In this document: piece by piece, positions 58,139 to 64,000 of the stretch
Layout of the letters: each line of letters opens with the position of its first letter
Numbering within the stretch: the first letter of the stretch is position 1
Assembly: GCA_029204225.1 (NCBI GenBank)
Contig: CM055101.1
Span: 7,750,931-7,814,930 of the forward strand
Length of the DNA: 64,000 nt
Direction of reading: 5' to 3'
DNA from: Diphasiastrum complanatum
Taxonomy: Eukaryota; Streptophyta; Lycopodiopsida; Lycopodiales; Lycopodiaceae
Position numbers and translations under genes: made by a program
The notes under the pieces: model-generated
Databases searched by the model: none
The model's input: the letters and a program-made list of their open reading frames with translations, nothing else
What the model was told of the DNA's origin: nothing

Positions 58139-59151
58139 TTGCTTCTAATAGAAAGACACCCATTGAAGTCATAAAGAATGATGGAAATAAAAAAAAATGG
58201 ATGAAAGAATTGCTTTTCTTCAAGCTAGTTGATGAAACTAAGCTAGCACTTGGATGTGAGTTTAAAATGCAAGATCTAGGAGAGATACATTACATCCTAG
58301 GCCTAAAAATTGATTTTTATGAAAATCATGTCTTTATATGCCAATCTAGATATGCTCACTCTATGTTGAAAAAATTCCATATGGAAAATTCTAAGAGCAT
58401 AGATACTCCAATGGAGCAAATTGTAAAACATCCTAATAAAGGTGATGAAAGATCCTTTGAGGACATCACGCTTTTTAGGAGTCTTGTAGGCTCCTTGATT
58501 TGGCTTACCATTACTAGGCCCGATCTAAGTTTTTGTGTGCACAAATTGAGTCAATTTATGCAAGATCCTAAGATCCATCATTGGAAGATGGCCAAGAGGA
58601 TTCTAAGATATGTATCTTCATCTTGTGATTATGGCCTACTTTATAAAAGTGAAGATCTAGAGATTGTTGGCTACTCGGATTCGGACTTTGCAAGTGACAA
58701 GATGGATCGAAAGTCTATTAGTGCATACACTATCTTTCTTGGAGGCAGTCTAATATCTTGGATTTCCAAAAAGCAAGATACTATATCTCTCTCTTCATGT
58801 GAGGCCGAGTACAAAGCACTCACTACAACTACCAAAGAGGTGCTTTGGATCAAGAGGTTATTAATGGAGCTAAAGTGCATCAAGGAAGATGATCTACCAA
58901 TGATCAAGTGTGATAACATCTCGGCCCAAGCTCTTGCCAATAATCTCATATTTCATGCAAGAAGCAAGCACATAGAAGTGGCACACCATTTTGTGAGAGA
59001 AAAGCTTATTGGAGGAGAAATCTATTTGGAGCATGTCACCTCATCCTCTTGTATTGTCGATCTACTCACCAAGCCTTTGAGCAAAAGTGCTTTCATCAAG
59101 CATAGATCTAATCTTGGAGTTATATCAAGATCAATGCTTAAATCTTCATAG
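58117..59151 (+). CDS. copia RT C-terminus and RNase H, open frame
   Basis: The frame is open for 344 codons. Recognisable RT sequence starts near 58195 (LALGCEFKMQDLGEIHYILG) and continues through NSKSIDTPMEQ and LVGSLIWLTITRPDLSF. Complete RNase H follows: IVGYSDSDFASDKMDRKSIS, SSCEAEYKAL, ARSKHIEVAHHFVREKL and CIVDLLTKPL. The first 25 codons look unrelated. Integrase and the RT fingers/palm, including YVDD, are missing, so the polypeptide cannot polymerise DNA. A polypurine tract TTTTTTAGGAG and an LTR follow directly. Confidence 0.85.
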   Translation: MEVDNLSLASNRKTPIEVIKNDGNKKKWMKELLFFKLVDETKLALGCEFKMQDLGEIHYILGLKIDFYENHVFICQSRYAHSMLKKFHMENSKSIDTPMEQIVKHPNKGDERSFEDITLFRSLVGSLIWLTITRPDLSFCVHKLSQFMQDPKIHHWKMAKRILRYVSSSCDYGLLYKSEDLEIVGYSDSDFASDKMDRKSISAYTIFLGGSLISWISKKQDTISLSSCEAEYKALTTTTKEVLWIKRLLMELKCIKEDDLPMIKCDNISAQALANNLIFHARSKHIEVAHHFVREKLIGGEIYLEHVTSSSCIVDLLTKPLSKSAFIKHRSNLGVISRSMLKSS

Positions 59152-59166
59152 ATAATTTTTTAGGAG

Positions 59167-59890
59167 TGTGAAGAATTGAAAAAGACTATCTATGTTAGAT
59201 ATAGGGGTCTTATGTTTTTACATCAAGTATCTAGGTGTAGGATGTTGATAGGAACAAATTTGGCATAGATGGCAAATTATGCATTTCCACTTGTAATGCC
59301 ACTATTGAGCCAAAATTGAGTAAGAGGCTAAACTTGTGCCAATTAGAGTGTAGACAAGTGTAATGCCTTTGTTTGATGAATTCTAAGAGGTCCAACAGGA
59401 TTTAGAGGTGGAACCATGTGTGGTCCAATAGGAATTTGAGGTGTGCTTGAATATAGTCCAATAGAATTAAGAGGTGCATGGATCAATGGTCCAATAGGAT
59501 TTGGAGGTGAAAAAGTGTGGTCCAATCATAGTTAAGCATAGTGGTAGCTTGTGGATCTACTAGTATCATTGTACTCCTCATTTTGGATCTAATTGATTTG
59601 GTGATTATGTGGATTTTGAGTGTTATTGGATTTTTAGCTCTCTCTCTCTCTCTATCCGAGAGCTCATGATGGTTTTTCTCTCTCTATATGAGGAGAGCAG
59701 CTTGTTTTTACTTAGAATAATTTTTGAATACTTCCCACACGTGTGAGTGAGAGTTGGAAGTGATTGAATGCATGTAGTAGTGTGTTTTTGCCATAGGATC
59801 TATGATTGATCTTGAATCTCAATCTAGTCTTGATCTTGGTGCATCTACACACCTTAGGAGATCACAAGTACATGTAGTGGTCAATCCACA
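59167..59890 (+). repeat. 3' LTR with internal 33-bp minisatellite
   Basis: Starts TGTGAAGAATTG like the LTR at 19358, after a polypurine tract. The 3' boundary is estimated at a CA near 59890. Four degenerate 33-bp units beginning GGTCCAAYAGGA lie at 59389-59530. Confidence 0.7.
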
Positions 59891-60319
59891 CATGTGAAAT
59901 CAACAATATTTACACAAACAACAGTTGGAACACATTGTGGAGGTTGCTTGACAATCGTAGGACAAAGACACCAAGAAGAAATACTAGAAGCATCGACAAC
60001 ATCACATACGAAGTAGTTCATCAGACTCGGACTCGGACTCAGACACATGATTAGAGTTTGATAGTTCCACGGAATTGGATGACGATTCATCTTCATATGA
60101 TGGAAAGAGATCCAAAAAGCATAAGAAGAAAGTTAAGGCTAAAGAGCAAGTACCTTTTCAGAATAATGATGTGGTTACCACATAATTTCAACAGAAAAAT
60201 GTTAAATTCTATGGAAATCGCAATCAAGACATGCATACATCAATGAATGTCCCAATGGATCATGGTATTGCATGATCTATAATATGTATAATCATTGGAT
60301 GAATGAATGTCGGAGATTA

Positions 60320-60620
60320 TAGGCCGTAAGGACTACATGAGCCTTTGCAGTGCAGATGCAACAATAGCAACAACCACAACCTCACTTGCAACATCCACAA
60401 GGGCAGTATCAGCAACCTCATCAAATGCCACCATAGATACAGCAATACCCAGCACCGTATCAGCAAGGGAACCAGATGGCACCACGGCCATTTCAAAAGC
60501 AAGTGTGTTACCGACCGGATTTACTAGAAGATGTCTGCAATTTTTGCAGTCAAAGGGGTCATCAGTATTTCAATTGTGTTTTATATCATCGATAGTGTGT
60601 CAGAAATTTAGAGAGAGGTC
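60320..60620 (+). pseudogene. gypsy gag C-terminus with CCHC knuckle
   Basis: A Gln/Pro-rich stretch (QQPHQMPP, QQYPAPYQQGNQMAP) is followed by CNFCSQRGHQYFNC, a C-x2-C-x4-H-x4-C zinc knuckle that binds element RNA. One TAG lies in the Gln/Pro-rich part, again where Gln would fit. Confidence 0.65.
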
Positions 60621-61129
60621 TTCCACCACCATGGTTGAATAACCATTTTAATGACCATAACGCAGTGCAAAATTCACCACAAAATCATGGCGGGATGAAT
60701 GGTCATGAACAACAAGCACCCGTATAGGTAATTACGGTGGAGGAACCACCGTTAACTGATGTGCAAGCGGTTACTCGCCATAAAGACAAAGGGAAGGCAG
60801 TAAGGCAAGATGCCTATGAGGATGATGGCTAACACATACGTCAATCAGATGGCTAGGGTCACACAAGAGATGCTGACTCAACTACATTAGTCTTAGGGAC
60901 CTAATTCCTCTAGGAAATTAGTGACATTGTTGTTGATAAAATTGCCAATTTTGTTAGCAATTATAAATTTCATGTGACAATTTTGGGACAATTGCCCAGA
61001 TTGCACCATATTTGACGGAATCTATCCTTGCCAAGCTGTCTGGGTGTAAGTTACCAGTAAGACTACCATCAGCAACGGTTAACACCATTGTGCAATCCAC
61101 GGAATAGGACATTGTTCCGACTTTGGAGA

Positions 61130-61720
61130 TTAACATGGCAGGGCATGGATATTCGAGGCATCCAAATCGATGGAGGAGCGAGTGTCAATATCATTTTTGA
61201 GGACACGTACAAGAGATTGAACCATATACCTTAACAAAAAGGTCAATTAGTCATTTGAATGGCTAATCACACAAGGGATTCTCCAATAGGAGAAATCCAA
61301 AAGGTACAACTCCATATTAAAGGATTGTAATGTTTGCTAAATTTTGTTGTTCTGTTATGACCACCAAGAGCGGATGTATACCCAGTCTTATTGGGAAGGC
61401 CCTAGCTAAGAGTTGCCAAGGCAATACATGACTGGTCAATAGGGGTCATGATGATTCTGGTTGAGGGAAAGAAAATTCGATTATAGACACACCATGGAAG
61501 GTTTGATTTGGCATTACGACCAGTAGGTGTGAAAACAGTTGAAGAATTACTATTTCAACCAATGATGGAGGAGTTTGAAGAGGATTTACATCTAACAAGC
61601 TTGTTTCCGAACTACATACCGATGGGAGAAGCCCATTTGTCTACTGTGATTAATTTATTTACTGTTGAAGGGGTTGATGTTACTCCAATTGAATCAGATC
61701 AGAAAGACGATAGACATTAG
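61130..61720 (+). pseudogene. gypsy protease
   Basis: IDGGASVNIIFEDTYKRL holds a modified active site (D-G-G-A), then YPVLLGRP and VAKAIHDWSIGVMMI. An open acidic frame (61508-61720) leads toward RT. Stops interrupt the domain. Confidence 0.6.
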
Positions 61721-62049
61721 CCGAAGATGCGAATAGAGAGAAATATCCGCGAAGTTTCTTAGAGAGTATTGAGGAATCTAGGACCTTGAAGGAGGAACCC
61801 ACACGATTGCATCTTACTCAGGTTTCTAGAGAAAACCTAATCAAAATTAATCTGGGGACAGAAGAACAACCAAAATTTGTGTCTATTGGAGCTAACAATG
61901 AGCCAATATTCATTACGCATGCAACGAAGTTTTCAAGAAGTACAAAGCTGTTTTCACCTAGCCCTACGATGAATTGCAGGGTGTGCCAAAGGAAATCTAT
62001 CAACACACCATCAATGTGACCATTGATGTGCAACCAATTTGTCAACAGC

Positions 62050-62640
62050 GTAATAGGATGAATCCAAAGCATGACGAAAGAGTCAAAGCTGAGATTGAAA
62101 AACTCGTAAAGTAGGTTTTATATATGCTATTGACTACATGCCATGGTTGAGTCCCATTGTGATTGTACCAAAGAAAAATGGTAATTTACAAATTTGCGTG
62201 GATTATCGTAAGCTAAAATCGTTTATGGTGAAGCATCATTTCCCGTTCCGTTAATCGAACAAATTTTGGACGAAGTCGCGAGACATGAGCTATATAGTTT
62301 CCTTGATGGGTTCAGTAGATACAATCAAATACAAATAGACGAGAAGGATCGGGAGAAAACCATTTTTATCATTGAATGGGGAGCATATGCCTATAAGGTG
62401 ATGCCATTCGGGTTGAAGAATTCACTACTAGTCTTTTAAAAGGTGATGACTAAGGCATTTTATGACTATCTGGATAGATTTATAAAAATCTTTGTAGATG
62501 ATTTTTGCCTATATGGCGATGCTGATGATTACTTGGATTACTTGGTGAAATTCTTCCAGAGGTGTTATGAGTTTGGCATTAGTCTAAATCCAAAGAAGTG
62601 TACCTTTTATGTGCGGTGAGGGGTCTTGTTGGGGCTAGAT
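62050..62640 (+). pseudogene. gypsy reverse transcriptase
   Basis: NPKHDERVKAEIEKLVK, WLSPIVIVPKKNGNLQICVD, then across frames SFLDGFSRYNQIQIDEKD, MPFGLKN and FVDDFCLYGDADDYLDYL, with the catalytic DD pair. It ends at LNPKKCTFYV. Multiple frameshifts. Confidence 0.75.
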
Positions 62641-63340
62641 CATTTCAAAGGAAGGACTATCAATTGATCCGAAAAAAAATAGAGGTCATCAAGAGCATGC
62701 GGTTTTCGAAAACTGCAAAGGAGATGCAAACATTTCTAGGCATGACGACGGGCTACCATCGCCGATATATTTATGTGTATGCGTACATAACTCATATTCT
62801 GTATGAGGTTCTTAAGAAGGAGGCAGTTTACAAAGTACACATTCGGCGATATAAGACATTATGGGATTTAATAGATGCCTTGGTTAATGCACCAATTTTG
62901 CGACTGCCGAATTGGAGTAAGCCATTCCATGTACATGCAGACGCATATGCAACCAGATGAAGAAAGGGGGTATGATCACCTGGTTTATTATGCGAGTAAG
63001 ATGCTCATGCCTGTGGAAAAGAACTATTCAACTATAGAATGGGAAGCATTGAGCTTAATATTTGCTCTTCGCAAGTTTAATCATTTTTTGCTAGATAATA
63101 GATTTGTCGTGTACATGGTTCATCAGCCGCTATTATATTTGATTCATAAACCAACGATTGCTGGTAGGATAGCACGTTGGCTAGTATTGTTCCAAGAATT
63201 TGAATTAGATGTTTGAATCCGACTGGGCAGAGTGCATACCATGGCTGATCAATTATCTTGTATTGAGACGGGGAAAGGCATTGACGAAATGCCAGATGCC
63301 CAACTTTTTAGTTTGAAACTACTGTATAATACCTGGTATA
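62641..63340 (+). pseudogene. gypsy RNase H
   Basis: MQTFLGMTTGYHRRYI ends the RT connection. APILRLPNWSKPFHVHADAY and, one frame over, LVYYASKMLMPVEKNYSTIE, IFALRKFNHFLLDNRFVVY and IAGRIARWLVLFQEFELDV make up RNase H. A Cys/Glu-rich tail (DEMPDAQLFSL) follows and then similarity ends. Confidence 0.75.
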
Positions 63341-63349
63341 CTAATTTAT

Positions 63350-64000
63350 AGGGTAGCACAAGAAGATTAGCAAGATAAAATAAAAATTTCATTAAAGTCA
63401 AATTCAACTTATAGGTGAGAGACTTCAAAAATGGGCATGAAAATGACTCTGGATGTCACTACCCAAATGAGAAGGTCGTGTAGTCTTCAATCGCTTTTTA
63501 GCTACATCTCATTGTTGCTTAAATCGATCTGATTGTCTTGGTGTACTTTCCTCGCAAATTTTCAGTCTTATTTCTGCACGTGAGGCAGCCTAGATCTACC
63601 AGTTTTACCGCATCTCGGATCACCGATTTGTAGTGGCTCATCATGCCTCTCATGGGGCTCAACGTCCATTTTTTTATCAAATTGCATATCATGGGAGGGG
63701 ATTGGAAACTCTTGAGAGTGTAACTAGGATCTAAATGGGAGGGACCATGGTGCCATGGAGTTCCCATAGGATAAATGAAGTCTAGGGCAGGGGGTGGATG
63801 CCAAAGAGGGAAAAATGTGAGAAGTGAGTATGGGGGTGCTACAGATGTAGGAGTCACAATATCTTGTACATGTGTCGTGCGCGCTGCCTCATGAATAAGA
63901 TTTTCTTGAAGTAAAAAATTCCTATGACGAGGCCTGCAAGAAATAATTTCAAATAAATGAGTTTAGTTCAATAACAAATAAAAAAAATTTATTGGCTCCA
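63350..64000. other. no gene recognised
   Basis: Pro/His-rich residues appear on the minus strand at 63857-63519, but no family or splice structure supports a gene. The window ends inside this stretch. Confidence 0.35.

Larger units (their letters stand above)
60030..63340 (+). mobile_element. gypsy element lacking integrase, second copy type
   Basis: Gag C-terminus with zinc knuckle, protease, RT and RNase H lie in order on the plus strand, with many stops and frameshifts. Like the element at 41710, it ends soon after RNase H; no integrase or LTR was seen before the window ends. Confidence 0.7.

Noticed and set aside
63519-63857. Minus-strand Pro/His-rich frame
   Set aside because: No family, splice or context support.

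Overview
This is a stretch of land-plant nuclear DNA made almost entirely of transposable elements. The evidence is AT-rich sequence, short GT-AG introns of about 90-220 nt, Ty1/copia and Ty3/gypsy retrotransposons primed by initiator-Met tRNA, CACTA transposase, a 5S-derived unit resembling Cassandra, and TAG stops at expected glutamine (CAG) codons. Very long (AG)n/(CT)n tracts and the mix of families suggest a large, repeat-rich genome. A fern is my best guess, but the sequence does not prove it. No rRNA, CRISPR or prokaryotic operon was seen, and tRNA genes could not be scanned for properly.

Layout. 0.4-3.2 kb: remains of a gypsy element with an integrase tail, chromodomain and LTR. 4.4-9.4 kb: a decayed chromovirus-type gypsy element. 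9.5-9.8 kb: a copia relic. 11.9-16.4 kb: a minus-strand copia element whose leader and 5' gag are inverted. 16.9-18.9 kb: a copia LTR, PBS and gag cut by a second LTR. 19.0-25.8 kb: a candidate DNA element marked by repeats of the near-palindrome GCGTGGATTATCCACGC, encoding a nuclear-looking protein and split by a young gag-protease copia element (700-bp LTRs, 5-bp target duplication). 27.1-31.5 kb: CACTA transposase pieces with a SET-domain-like exon between them and three long dinucleotide tracts. 31.8-33.4 kb: a minus-strand gypsy fragment.

33.6-40.7 kb is the most unusual region. A minus-strand gene starts with a CENH3-like histone fold and continues, through a Pro/Ser-rich linker and three in-phase introns, into a C48 (Ulp1/SUMO-protease-like) domain. 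It faces a plus-strand three-exon gene of unknown function. Between them are nine copies of a 17-bp motif in strictly alternating orientation. A second, more decayed C48-like unit lies just beyond. I infer an undescribed composite element or captured gene set, now partly degraded by stops and frameshifts.

41.7-44.8 kb and 60.0-63.3 kb: two plus-strand gypsy elements that both end just after RNase H. 45.4-49.8 kb: copia fragments, a coiled-coil pseudogene and the 5S-derived direct repeat. 49.9-54.2 kb: a duplicated non-coding block, one copy carrying an extra 1 kb with a copia gag fragment. 54.3-59.9 kb: copia LTRs, a minus-strand gag-protease and a plus-strand RT-RNase H joined head to head.

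Most retroelement genes carry stops or frameshifts. The best-preserved frames are the copia gag at 20863, the copia RT-RNase H ending at 59151, the SET-like exon at 28697, the CENH3-like frame at 38088 and the last exon of the divergent gene at 40253.
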